Shown in pieces: positions 25,272 to 33,370 of a stretch of DNA of 64,000 nucleotides. How positions within the stretch are numbered: the first letter of the stretch is position 1; every line of letters starts with the position of its first letter. The position numbers and the translations under genes were made by a program. The notes under the pieces were generated by a model, which was not told the origin of the DNA, searched no databases, and worked only from the letters and a program-made list of their open reading frames with translations. The stretch is from DASUNQ01 sp044866775 (GTDB lineage: Bacteria > Acidobacteriota > Thermoanaerobaculia > Multivoradales > UBA5704). The stretch spans positions 35,735 through 99,734 of the forward strand of contig JBIOUG010000167.1 in NCBI GenBank assembly GCA_044866775.1, read 5' to 3'.

Positions 25272-26735
25272 CTAGGCCGCCGGCGATCGCGGAAGAAAGA
25301 TCGTCCAGACGCCGACCTGCAGACGGCGGTAGCCGGGATCGGCGGCGAGGGAATCTCTGAGCTCCAGCCTTTCGGGCGAGCCTTCGCGGAAGACGTAGGC
25401 GACGTCGCGCCCGGCGGCCGCCACGGCCGCCTCGTAACGCGGAAAGCGGACGAGGGAGAGCTCCGTAGCCTGGATCCGCTCGTCGGTCTCGAAGGTCAGG
25501 GGGTACGCCATCCAGTGATCGCCGCGCACGAATCGCACCCCGGCGGGTTCAAGGCTCGCCAGCACTTGCGGTAGCTTCGCGACCGCCCAGTCGTGGCGCC
25601 GCTCGCGAAGCAGCCCGGGCAGCGCAAAGACCACCGCCCAGAGCGCCGGCAGAAGTGCGATCAGGAAAGGCCGCGGACGCCACGCCGGCCGCCACTCCCG
25701 CAATGCTAGCGCCAGAGCGAGGAAGGCGAGGAATGGGTAGAACAGCGCAACGTGCCGTCCATCGACGTTTCGGATCGAGTTATGGAAGAGCGCCAGCAGG
25801 AAAGGTGAGATCAGCCCGCTGATGCCGATGAGCCGCACCGCACCGGGCCGGCGGATCGCCACCACGAAGGCGCAGAGGAGGAGCAGCCCGACGGCCACCG
25901 CCAGCCCGCGCCCCCACGCTCCACCCAGCCACAGGGCATCGCCCTCGCGGAACGTCGCTTCGCCCAGACGCAGGCCGAGCACGCGGGGCATTCCCGTGCC
26001 GACGAGGTTCGCGAGGCGGTAGGGATAGGTCCACGACGCAGGCGTGGGTGGCTCGACGAGGGAAGGCCATCCATGGCGGGCGTTGTACAGCAGGAACGGC
26101 GACACCCCGATCACCACCCCGTAGCCCACCGGCAGCGCCCACCGGAGGAGCTCCCGCCGGTGGTATGCGGCCGCCGTGAGAAGGCCCGGCACCAGGGGGG
26201 CGAGGAAGAGCGGGTGCTGCCAGACCGCAAAGCCGGCGAGGCCGCCGAGCGCGACACGCCGCAGTGGAAGGCGAACCCTCCTCCGGTGTGGCCCGGCCTC
26301 CGGCTGCGCCGGCGCCAGGTCGTCGATCTGCAACAGCAGCCAGCCCGCGAACGCCGCGGCGCCCGCGGCGTAGCCCGCATAGGCGCGGATGGACAGGGCG
26401 ATCGTCGACCATGAAAGGAGCCAGAACATGCCCGCTGCGAGGACCGCCGTCGGGCCGTCGGCGAGACGTCGCAGGGCGAGCCCGAGGAGGACCGCGGAGG
26501 CGGCCCACAGTGCGACGGACACGCTCCTCAGCGCGGCACCGCTGGCCGGGAAGAGCGCCAGCAACGGCGCGGCCAGGAAGCTCTCGGCCGTCCCGCCGTA
26601 GGCGTTGCCCGCGAGGAGCCACCAAGGCTCCCCACGCAGCGCATCCTTCGCCATGAGCCCGGTGAGGGCCTCGTCACCGTTCAGCGGCAGCGAGGCGGCG
26701 GTCCAAACCCGCACCAGGAGGCCGGCGAGCGCCAC
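25272..26735 (-). CDS. PMT/ArnT-like integral membrane glycosyltransferase (GT39/GT83 type)
   Basis: 487 residues, about eleven to twelve membrane helices. After the first helix comes LPLNGDEALTGLMAKDALRG, the acidic first-loop motif (DE) used for catalysis and metal binding in protein-mannosyl- and ArnT-type transferases. The YNARHGWPSL segment and repeated helices also fit. These enzymes take a sugar from polyprenyl phosphate on the periplasmic side. The GTG at 26735 is the only usable start in the open region. The first helix would then begin almost at residue 2, so the true N-terminus is a little uncertain. Confidence 0.8.
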   Translation of the reverse strand: MALAGLLVRVWTAASLPLNGDEALTGLMAKDALRGEPWWLLAGNAYGGTAESFLAAPLLALFPASGAALRSVSVALWAASAVLLGLALRRLADGPTAVLAAGMFWLLSWSTIALSIRAYAGYAAGAAAFAGWLLLQIDDLAPAQPEAGPHRRRVRLPLRRVALGGLAGFAVWQHPLFLAPLVPGLLTAAAYHRRELLRWALPVGYGVVIGVSPFLLYNARHGWPSLVEPPTPASWTYPYRLANLVGTGMPRVLGLRLGEATFREGDALWLGGAWGRGLAVAVGLLLLCAFVVAIRRPGAVRLIGISGLISPFLLALFHNSIRNVDGRHVALFYPFLAFLALALALREWRPAWRPRPFLIALLPALWAVVFALPGLLRERRHDWAVAKLPQVLASLEPAGVRFVRGDHWMAYPLTFETDERIQATELSLVRFPRYEAAVAAAGRDVAYVFREGSPERLELRDSLAADPGYRRLQVGVWTIFLPRSPAA

Positions 26736-26820
26736 GGCGGCGGCCGCGACGCCCAGCGGGCCGATCCGATCGCCGGAGGCGCGGGGCGTGAAGCCGTATG
26801 CCGTGGCCGCAGCCCGGCGG

Positions 26821-27345
26821 CTACTCGAAATAGCCGGTGATGTCGAAGATCAGGTGCGAGTTGAACTGGCTGCCCTGCAAATGCAGCGCGATGCGCGCCG
26901 AGGTGTCGCAGTTCGCGCCGGGGGTGGGGGCCGTCTCGGCGACGGGATTGCACGTGCCGGTGCCCGGGGCGTCGCCGTCCACCGGGACGATCGCGCCGTT
27001 GGCCAGGGCCGGCTCGTTGGCGAGGAAGTTGAGCGTCGACACCACGGGCTCCGACGCGTCGCTCGGCCACAGTATGAGCCAGCCGCTGGAGTTCGGGCTC
27101 ACGATCGTCGCGTTGACGGTCAGCGCCTTGGCCGTCGCCGGGATGCCGCAGGCGCCCTTGAGGCGGAAGTGATGGAGCCCGCGGGCCAGCGGCGTCGTGC
27201 CGTCCGTGTCGCTCCGCGAGTCGAAGGCGCGGCACGGCGTCACGGCGTGGAACTGGTACGGCCCTGCCGCCATGAGCAGACCCGGCGCGCCGAGCAACGC
27301 GATCGCGAAGGTCGTAAAGATAGCTCTTGCAAGCGTACGGTCCAT
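26821..27345 (-). CDS. Secreted beta-domain protein related to actinobacterial surface modules
   Basis: 174 residues. The Sec signal is MDRTLARAIFTTFAIALLGA...LLMAAG; the ATG at 27345 has a GGGGAG ribosome-binding site. The mature domain contains the pattern PCRAFDSRSDTDG, ALTVNATIVSPNSSGWLILW, STLNFLANEPALANGAIVPV and ends HLIFDITGYFE. The same order of motifs is common in extracellular repeats attached to Gram-positive amidases and proteases, where it is thought to be a surface or binding module. Four Cys could form disulphides. It probably acts outside the cytoplasm. It sits between two glycosyltransferase genes on the minus strand. Confidence 0.78.
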   Translation of the reverse strand: MDRTLARAIFTTFAIALLGAPGLLMAAGPYQFHAVTPCRAFDSRSDTDGTTPLARGLHHFRLKGACGIPATAKALTVNATIVSPNSSGWLILWPSDASEPVVSTLNFLANEPALANGAIVPVDGDAPGTGTCNPVAETAPTPGANCDTSARIALHLQGSQFNSHLIFDITGYFE

Positions 27346-27400
27346 GACTTCTCCCCTTCTTCCGATCTTCCGAGTCGAGGCGATAACGGCATTCAAGAGT

Positions 27401-28195
27401 CTATTCGGGCGTGGCAGGCGTGTCAACGGGCGGGCTCGGCTCGCGGAAGAGTTGCGATTGTCGGATGCCCCTGGCATGGAGTTTGTAGCGGAGGAGCACC
27501 CCCAAGATCGAGAAGCCGTAGCGGACGCTGCGCCAGAACCCGATCTGCGACGCCTCGTCGAAGTAGCGGGTGACGATCGGGATCTCGCGCGTGCGCATCC
27601 CCTTCCACACCCCTTGGGCGATGATCTCGGTGTCGAAAACGAAGTCGTCGGAGTTCGCTTGGAGGTCGACGCTCTCCAGATAGCGGCGGCTGTAGGCCCG
27701 GAGGCCGGAGTGGTACTCGGAGAGGTAGACGTAGAAGGTGGCGTTGGCGACGGCGGTCAGGAAGAGGTTCGCCAGGTACTTCCAGCGCGGCATCCCGCCT
27801 TCGAGCGGCCGCCCGCCGAGCATGCGGCTGCCGAAGACGGCGTCGCAGGCGTCGCGCAGCAGCGGCTCGACGAGCTCGGGGATGTAGCTCGGGTCGTATT
27901 GATGGTCGGGATGAACCATGACGACAATGTCCGCCCCACGCGCCAGCGCCTCGGCGTAGCAGGTCTTCTGGTTGCCGCCGTAGCCGCGATTGCGGGGGTG
28001 GACCACGACGTGGATGCCGAGCCGCCGCGCGATCTCGACGGTGCGGTCCCGGCTGGCGTCGTCGACCAGGACGATGTCGTCCACCCACTCGAGCGGCAGG
28101 TCGCGGTAGGTCCGCTCGAGCGTCCTCTCGGCGTTGTACGCCGGCATGACGACGCAGATCTTCTGGGTGCGGGGCGGTGGCTTCTCCGGCGTCAT
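27401..28195 (-). CDS. Glycosyltransferase family 2, DPM1-like
   Basis: 264 residues. It has KICVVMPAYNAERTLERTYR, VLVDDASRDRTVEIA, VMVHPDHQYDPSYIPELVEP and VFGSRMLGGRPLEGGMPRWK, followed by YVYLSEYHSGLRAYSRRYLE, a series of motifs seen in GT2 enzymes that load polyprenyl phosphate. No C-terminal membrane helix is apparent; the tail is Pro-rich. The ATG at 28195 was chosen because the frame upstream has no ribosome-binding site and runs into the divergent promoter region. Confidence 0.88.
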   Translation of the reverse strand: MTPEKPPPRTQKICVVMPAYNAERTLERTYRDLPLEWVDDIVLVDDASRDRTVEIARRLGIHVVVHPRNRGYGGNQKTCYAEALARGADIVVMVHPDHQYDPSYIPELVEPLLRDACDAVFGSRMLGGRPLEGGMPRWKYLANLFLTAVANATFYVYLSEYHSGLRAYSRRYLESVDLQANSDDFVFDTEIIAQGVWKGMRTREIPIVTRYFDEASQIGFWRSVRYGFSILGVLLRYKLHARGIRQSQLFREPSPPVDTPATPE

Positions 28196-28237
28196 CGGCG
28201 CGAGCTGGGGCGTGGGCCGGACGGAAGCACGCCGGGA

Positions 28238-28243
28238 GTCTAG
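28238..28243 (-). promoter_or_regulatory. Possible -10 box for the GT2 gene at 27401
   Basis: Minus-strand TAGACT, about 42 bp before the start codon. The -35 is weak. It lies next to a stronger promoter for the opposite strand. Confidence 0.3.
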
Positions 28244-28255
28244 CCCACGCTGCCG

Positions 28256-28285
28256 TTGCGGCCGTCGCGCGGGCGCCGATATACT
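28256..28285 (+). promoter_or_regulatory. Promoter of the 28.3-31.7 kb glycosyltransferase operon
   Basis: TTGCGG, 18-bp spacer, TATACT. The expected start near 28292 gives an 18-nt leader to the TTG at 28310. Confidence 0.6.
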
Positions 28286-28309
28286 CGGCCTCTGCCGCGA
28301 GAGCGAAGT

Positions 28310-28609
28310 TTGTCCGAACCCGACGTGATCGCCAGTGCGCAGCGGTGTGGGGAGGTGGAGGCGGAGGCCTTCGATCTGCGACTGCGCGAGCTCGAGAGCC
28401 GCGAGCGCGAGGCGCGTCTGGCCGTGCTGGTGGCGGAGCGCTCGGACCTCTCGGCGGCCCCCGCGCCGGCGCCGCACGGCGACGTCTACACGCTCGCGCA
28501 GCTCCAGCGCCAGGTGGAGGAGCTGGCCGCCTTCAACCGCGCGGTCCTGGGCTCCAGGGGCTGGCGTTTCGTCCAGCTCCTACGGCGCCCTTTCGGGCGC
28601 GCCTGGTGA
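28310..28609 (+). CDS. Small coiled-coil protein ahead of glycosyltransferases
   Basis: About 99 residues from a TTG at 28310 (a GTG at 28325 is the alternative). Two charged helices (LRLRELESREREARLAVLVA and YTLAQLQRQVEELAAFNRAV) flank an Ala/Pro linker. The end, LGSRGWRFVQLLRRPFGRAW, is a basic amphipathic motif often found at the N-terminus of large glycosyltransferases from surface-glycan loci. Here it is a free protein. It may dock a glycosyltransferase to the membrane or to its partners. No catalytic motif is seen. Confidence 0.7.
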   Translation: MSEPDVIASAQRCGEVEAEAFDLRLRELESREREARLAVLVAERSDLSAAPAPAPHGDVYTLAQLQRQVEELAAFNRAVLGSRGWRFVQLLRRPFGRAW

Positions 28610-28613
28610 CGCC

Positions 28614-28904
28614 ATGGAGGAAGTCTCGCAAGCGCAGCTCATCGCCCGTCTGCAGGCCCGCGTGGCGGCACTCGAGGCGCAACTCGAGCGCCGCTCCCGC
28701 GAGCTGCGGCTGATCCAGAAGCACGTCTGCCATCGCGACCTGATCGTCATCGGCCGCGTGGCCGCGGGGCTCTCCCCGCTGCCCTTCGGCGTCTTCGACC
28801 TCGACTTCTGGGCCGAGACGACGCAGCTCTCACCGGCCGACGTCGGCTCCACGCTGGAGGCGCTCTGGAGCTCCCTCACCCCCGACTCTCCGGGGCCGCG
28901 CTGA
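28614..28904 (+). CDS. Small coiled-coil protein, second of a pair
   Basis: 96 residues. An N-terminal heptad-like helix (QLIARLQARVAALEAQLERR) is followed by a compact region with HVCHRDLIVIGRVAAGLSPL and FGVFDLDFWAETTQ. I recognise no family. It begins 4 bp after the first coiled-coil gene and ends 5 bp before the GT2-GT4 fusion gene, so all three are cotranscribed and may form one complex. Confidence 0.65.
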   Translation: MEEVSQAQLIARLQARVAALEAQLERRSRELRLIQKHVCHRDLIVIGRVAAGLSPLPFGVFDLDFWAETTQLSPADVGSTLEALWSSLTPDSPGPR

Positions 28905-28909
28905 GCCCC

Positions 28910-30754
28910 ATGCGCAAGGCGACGCTGATCATCCTGGCGTGGAACCGCTGGGACCTCACCGAACGCTGCCTCGAGACGCTGCGGCAATCCGATCTCGCGG
29001 GCGCCGACGTCCTGGTCGTCGACAACGGATCGACCGACGAGACGCCGCAGCGCCTGGCCGTGATGTCCTGGCTGCGGACGCTGACGCTGCCGCGCAACCT
29101 CGGCTTCGTCCGCGGCAACAATGCCGGCATCGCGGCGGCCGACCCGGAGTCGGACGTCGTCCTGGTCAACAACGACCTCGAGTTCACGCAGCACGACTGG
29201 CTGCAGCGCCTGCGTGCCTGCGCTCACTCCGCTCCCGAAGTCGGGATCGCCGGCTGCCGTCTGGTGCAGCCCGACGGCAACCTCCTCCACGCCGGCACCT
29301 ACATCCTCCCCGACACGATGTGGGGACAGCAGATCGGCTCCGGCGAGCGCGACGTCGGCCAGTATCCCGGCGTGCGGCGCGTGGAGGGAATCGTCTTCGC
29401 CTGCGCCTACATCCGGCGCGAGGTGATCGACGCCGTCGGCGCGCTGGCGCTCGACTACGAGTCGTACTTCGAGGACACCGACTACTGTCTGCGGGCGCGG
29501 CAGGCGGGCTTCGCCACCGTGGCCTGCGGCGACGTCACGCTGGTGCACGACGAGCACGGCTCGACGCGCGAGCAGGAAGGCGCGCTCATGCGCCTGTTCT
29601 GCGAGAGCCAGAAGGCCTTTCACCGGAAGTGGGAGAAGGAGCTGCTCGCGCGCTACCGGCACGAGGTGCTCTGGCAGAGCATCATGAACTTCCCCACCGG
29701 CTACGCCGTGAGCTGCCGCGAGATCCTCCGCGCCCTCGAGCAGGAAGGTGTGCGCGCCAGCTATCGCTACGTCTACGGGGCCGGCTCTCCCTTCCCCGTC
29801 GCCGAGTCGGCGGACAGTGGCGACTACCGGCTCAACGTCATCGCCGGACGCGCGCCGGCGCGCCATCCGCCGGTCGCCGTGGTGTACGGTCAGGGCGACG
29901 TGTTCCGGCGCAACCGGGGGCGGCACAGGATCGGCTACACGATGCTCGAGGTCGACGGCTTCCCGGCGGAGTGGGTGCGCCAGGCCAACGGCATGGACGA
30001 GGTCTGGGTGCCGAGTGAATTCAACCGGCGAGGCTTCCTCGCCTCCGGCCTCGCGCGGCCGATCCGCGTCGTCCCGCTCGGCGTCGATCCGGATCACTTC
30101 CACCCCGGCGTTCGCGCTCACCGTAACCCGTCGGGGGAGTTCGTCTTCCTCGCCATCTTCGAATGGGGCGAGCGCAAGGAGCCCTGGCTCCTGCTACGCG
30201 CCTTCAACGACACCTTCTCGGCGCGCGAGCCGGTGCGTCTGCTCTGCAAGGTGATCAACCGGGACGGCGCCGTGAGCGTCAAGCAGGAGGTCCGCAAGCT
30301 GGCGCTCAAGGAGAGCGGCGGCAGGATCTCGTACCTCCTCAACGTCGAGTTCCCCCACTACCAGCTCGGCTCGCTCTATCGCTCCGCCGACTGCTTCGTC
30401 GCCGCCAGCCGCGGCGAGGGCTGGGACATGCCGCTGATGGAGGCCATGGCGTGCGGCCTACCGGCGATCGCCACCGACTGGGGCGCTCATTCCGAGTTCG
30501 TCCACCCGGGAATCGCCTACCCGCTGCGCAGCCGCCGCACGGTGCCGGCGGTGGGCAAGTGCCCGTACTACGCCGGCTTCTCCTGGGCGGATCCCGACCC
30601 GGAACACCTCGCACACCTGCTGCGGCACGTCTACGAGCACCGCGAGGAGGCGCAGCGGCTGGGCCGCGCGGCGGCGGCCGAGATCGCGGCGCGCTGGACC
30701 TGGCGGCACACCGCCGAGAGGATCCGCGGCCGGCTGGACGCGCTCGGCGCGTGA
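28910..30754 (+). CDS. Bifunctional glycosyltransferase, GT2-GT4 fusion
   Basis: 614 residues. GT2 half: TLIILAWNRWDLTERCLETL, VLVVDNGSTDETPQRL, and the metal motif VLVNNDLEF near 86, with YFEDTDYCLRARQAG as the acidic catalytic region. The GT4 half starts near 330: RHRIGYTMLEVDGFPAEWV, EVWVPSEFNRRGFL, VVPLGVDPDHFHP and the C-terminal SRGEGWDMPLMEAMACGLPA near 500. The architecture is like the fusion at 13785 but the sequences differ, so the two are not a recent duplicate. It is predicted to add two successive residues to a lipid-linked chain. Confidence 0.9.
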   Translation: MRKATLIILAWNRWDLTERCLETLRQSDLAGADVLVVDNGSTDETPQRLAVMSWLRTLTLPRNLGFVRGNNAGIAAADPESDVVLVNNDLEFTQHDWLQRLRACAHSAPEVGIAGCRLVQPDGNLLHAGTYILPDTMWGQQIGSGERDVGQYPGVRRVEGIVFACAYIRREVIDAVGALALDYESYFEDTDYCLRARQAGFATVACGDVTLVHDEHGSTREQEGALMRLFCESQKAFHRKWEKELLARYRHEVLWQSIMNFPTGYAVSCREILRALEQEGVRASYRYVYGAGSPFPVAESADSGDYRLNVIAGRAPARHPPVAVVYGQGDVFRRNRGRHRIGYTMLEVDGFPAEWVRQANGMDEVWVPSEFNRRGFLASGLARPIRVVPLGVDPDHFHPGVRAHRNPSGEFVFLAIFEWGERKEPWLLLRAFNDTFSAREPVRLLCKVINRDGAVSVKQEVRKLALKESGGRISYLLNVEFPHYQLGSLYRSADCFVAASRGEGWDMPLMEAMACGLPAIATDWGAHSEFVHPGIAYPLRSRRTVPAVGKCPYYAGFSWADPDPEHLAHLLRHVYEHREEAQRLGRAAAAEIAARWTWRHTAERIRGRLDALGA

Positions 30755-31731
30755 GCGGCCGGCCGCTGGCTACCGGGCTCCGGCTGTCGATCGTCATCCC
30801 TGCTCGCGACACCTGCGACCTGACGCTGCGCTGCCTCGAGTCCCTGCAGAGCGCTCTTCCCGCCGGCGCGGAGGTCCTCCTCGTCGACGACGGCAGCGGC
30901 GACGGCACCGCCGAGGAGGTGGCCCGGCGCTTCCCCGCCGTGCGGCTCCTCCGCTTCCCCACCTCAGAGGGCTTCACCCGCGCCGCCAATCGCGGCCTGG
31001 CGGAGGCGCGCGGCGACGTTATGCTGCTGCTCAACAGCGATACCGAGGTTGAGCCGGCGGCCTTGCACGCCCTGCGCGCGCGGTTCGCCGCCGCGCCGGC
31101 CGTCGGCGTGGGCGGCGCGGCGCTCCATTACCCGGACGGCACCCCACAGTGGAGCGGCGGGGCCGAGCCGTCCCTGGCTTGGCTCTTCGCCCTCGCCAGC
31201 GGCTGGCCTCTCTTGCTGGCACGCTTGCCCCTCTACCGGCGCCTGCGCCCGCTGGCGCCGGCGGCCGAGCCGAGGCGCGTGGGTTGGGTCACCGGTGCCG
31301 CGCTCGCCATCCGGCGCACCGCCTGGGAGGAGGTCGGTCCACTCGACGAGCGCTTCCGGTTCTACGCCCAGGATCTGGACTTCTGCGTCCGCGCCCGCGC
31401 CGCCGGTTGGGAAATCGAGATCATGCCGCAGGTGCGGGTCCTCCACCATCACGGCGCGACGATCGGCCGCACCGCGGGAGCGGTGGGCTCGCTGGGCCGC
31501 CAGCATCCGGAGCTGTTGTGGACGGACCTGCTGCGCTGGGCCCGCAAGCGACGGGGTCCGCGCTGGGCCGCGTGGGCCGCGGGCGCGCTGCGCTGCGGCG
31601 GCGTCCTGCGCCTGATCGGTCTCCGGGCCGCCTATCCCTTCGTCCGCGGGGTGCACCGGGACGCCTGGCGGGTGCGCGCGAGATCGCTCGCCGCAGCGCT
31701 GCAGGCGGTCGGTCGCGAGGGCGAGGTTTGA
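30751..31731 (+). CDS. Glycosyltransferase family 2 (rhamnosyltransferase-like)
   Basis: 326 residues from a GTG overlapping the previous stop (GTGA). It has LSIVIPARDTCDLTLRCLES, VLLVDDGSGDGTAEEVA, MLLLNSDTEVEPAALHALRA and AQDLDFCVRARAAGWEIEIM, the arrangement seen in WbbL-type rhamnosyltransferases. A C-terminal helical region (WAAWAAGALRCGGVLRLIGL) may touch the membrane. Specificity is not readable. Confidence 0.88.
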   Translation: MSGRPLATGLRLSIVIPARDTCDLTLRCLESLQSALPAGAEVLLVDDGSGDGTAEEVARRFPAVRLLRFPTSEGFTRAANRGLAEARGDVMLLLNSDTEVEPAALHALRARFAAAPAVGVGGAALHYPDGTPQWSGGAEPSLAWLFALASGWPLLLARLPLYRRLRPLAPAAEPRRVGWVTGAALAIRRTAWEEVGPLDERFRFYAQDLDFCVRARAAGWEIEIMPQVRVLHHHGATIGRTAGAVGSLGRQHPELLWTDLLRWARKRRGPRWAAWAAGALRCGGVLRLIGLRAAYPFVRGVHRDAWRVRARSLAAALQAVGREGEV

Positions 31732-31746
31732 GCGCTCGGCGCATGC

Positions 31747-31775
31747 TTGCCATCGCGGAACGGCCAGTGTAGAAA
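31747..31775 (+). promoter_or_regulatory. Internal promoter of the wzm-wzt pair
   Basis: TTGCCA, 17-bp spacer, TAGAAA. The -10 ends 9 bp before the wzm ATG, predicting almost no leader. Confidence 0.55.
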
Positions 31776-31784
31776 CCGCTCGCG

Positions 31785-32549
31785 ATGCTCGAGGTATATC
31801 GCTACCGTGACCTGGTGTGGGCGCTCGTCGCGCGGGAGCTGAAGGTGCGGTACCGGCGCTCGGCGATCGGCTTCGTCTGGACGATGTTGCAGCCGCTGCT
31901 CATGATGCTCGTCTTCCACGTGGTCTTCAGCGCTCTGTTCCGCTTCGACCTGCCGAACTACCCGGTGTACGCGTTGGCCGGCATCCTGTTCTGGAACTTC
32001 TTCCAGCAGAGCATCTTGAGCTCCATGAACAGCCTGCGCGGCAACGCCCAGATCCTGCAGAAGCTGCCGGTGCCGAAGGCCGTCTTCCCGCTGGCGACCG
32101 TGCTTTCCGGCGTCATCAACCTGGGTTTCGCCCTCATCCCGCTGCTGGCGATGCTGCTGTTGACCGGCCATCCGCTGCGGCCGGCGCTTCTGTTCCTGCC
32201 CGCTGCGGTGCTGCTCGCCGCCCTCTTCACGTTCGGTGCGGGCCTGCTGCTCTCGCCGCTCGCCGTGTTCTTCCACGACGTCGTCGAACTGGTCGGCGTG
32301 CTGCTGACCGCGATCCTGTATCTGACGCCAGTGTTCTACCCGAAGGAGATCGTGCCGGAGCACCTGCGCTGGCTCGTGCGCTTCAACCCGGTGCGCTCGA
32401 TCCTCGAGGTTTTTCGCGACCCCATCTACCAGGGCGAGATCCCCCCGCTGAGCCACCTCACGGTCGCGGTCGTGATCGCGCTCCTCGCGTGCGGCGTGGG
32501 CGCATGGACCTTCCGCCGCAGCAGCGACCGCATCCCGTTCTACGTCTGA
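31785..32549 (+). CDS. wzm: ABC-2 type polysaccharide export permease
   Basis: 254 residues with six predicted membrane helices and the ABC-2 opening LVARELKVRYRRSAIGFVWT, LQPLLMMLVFHVVFSALFRF and LTPVFYPKEIVPEHLRWLVR. Wzm/TagG/KpsM permeases export complete polyprenyl-linked glycan or teichoic polymers across the inner membrane with the ATPase encoded next. The C-terminus FRRSSDRIPFYV is typical of this family. It precedes wzt by 8 bp. Confidence 0.93.
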   Translation: MLEVYRYRDLVWALVARELKVRYRRSAIGFVWTMLQPLLMMLVFHVVFSALFRFDLPNYPVYALAGILFWNFFQQSILSSMNSLRGNAQILQKLPVPKAVFPLATVLSGVINLGFALIPLLAMLLLTGHPLRPALLFLPAAVLLAALFTFGAGLLLSPLAVFFHDVVELVGVLLTAILYLTPVFYPKEIVPEHLRWLVRFNPVRSILEVFRDPIYQGEIPPLSHLTVAVVIALLACGVGAWTFRRSSDRIPFYV

Positions 32550-32557
32550 CCGTCGCG

Positions 32558-33325
32558 ATGCCCGAACCGCGGATCGAGCTGGAGGAGGTGTCGCTCCGCT
32601 ATCGCCTCGCCAAGCAGCGCATCCCGTCGATGAAGGACTACGCGATCCACTGGCTCAAGGGAGCCCTCTCCTACGAGACGCTGTGGGCACTGCGCGACAT
32701 CTCGCTTACGGTCCAGGCCGGGGAGACGCTCGGAATCGTCGGCCGGAACGGTGCCGGCAAGAGCACGCTGCTGAAGGTCATCTCGCGGGTGCTGAAAGCC
32801 ACCCGCGGACGGGTGGCGGTCCGCGGCAGGCTCTCTCCCATCCTCGAGCTCGGGACGGGGTTCGACTACGAGCTCACGGGACTCGAGAACATCTACCTTA
32901 ACGCGCTCTTCCTCGGCCGTACCCGGCGTGAGATCGAGCAGCGGATCGGGGCCATCGTGGAGTTCAGCGGTCTCGGCGACTTCATCCGCTCGCCGGTGCG
33001 GAACTACTCCACCGGCATGCTGGCTCGGCTCGGGTTCTCGGTCGCCACCGCCTGGGTGCCGGACATCCTCGTCCTCGACGAGGTCCTCGCCGTCGGCGAC
33101 GCCTCCTTCACCGGCAAGTGCGAGGAACGCATCCTCGAGTTTCGCCGCGCCGGGACCACGGTGCTCCTGGTTTCGCACAACGCGCAGGCGATCCGCAACA
33201 CCTGCACCCGCTGCGCCTGGCTCGACGCCGGCCGGCTGCGGGCGGTGGGCGACGTGGCGGCGGTGCTGGCGCAGTACGCCGGACACGGATCCGATCCCGC
33301 AGAGCGCCAGGTCGGGCAGTCGTAG
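32558..33325 (+). CDS. wzt: Polysaccharide ABC transporter ATP-binding protein
   Basis: 255 residues. Walker A GRNGAGKST (62-70), the LSPILELGTGFDYELTGLEN segment specific to Wzt/TagH proteins, signature NYSTGM (about 149-154), Walker B ILVLDEVLAVGD (170-181) and the switch His in LLVSHN. It lacks the C-terminal carbohydrate-binding domain of O9a-type Wzt, so export would not depend on recognition of a modified chain end. It works with the permease encoded just upstream. Confidence 0.94.
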   Translation: MPEPRIELEEVSLRYRLAKQRIPSMKDYAIHWLKGALSYETLWALRDISLTVQAGETLGIVGRNGAGKSTLLKVISRVLKATRGRVAVRGRLSPILELGTGFDYELTGLENIYLNALFLGRTRREIEQRIGAIVEFSGLGDFIRSPVRNYSTGMLARLGFSVATAWVPDILVLDEVLAVGDASFTGKCEERILEFRRAGTTVLLVSHNAQAIRNTCTRCAWLDAGRLRAVGDVAAVLAQYAGHGSDPAERQVGQS

Positions 33326-33350
33326 ATCTGAACCGACGGGGTCGTGACGA

Positions 33351-33364
33351 GCCGCCGCGGCGGC
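33351..33364. other. Palindrome between convergent genes
   Basis: A 14-bp perfect palindrome (GCCGCCGCGGCGGC) in the 45-bp gap between wzt and the convergent dehydratase gene. It could act as a bidirectional stem, but no T-run follows on either strand. Confidence 0.35.
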
Positions 33365-33370
33365 GCAGGC

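Noticed and set aside
28580..30121. 513-codon minus-strand open frame
   Set aside because: Antisense shadow of the GT2-GT4 fusion; no recognisable protein features.
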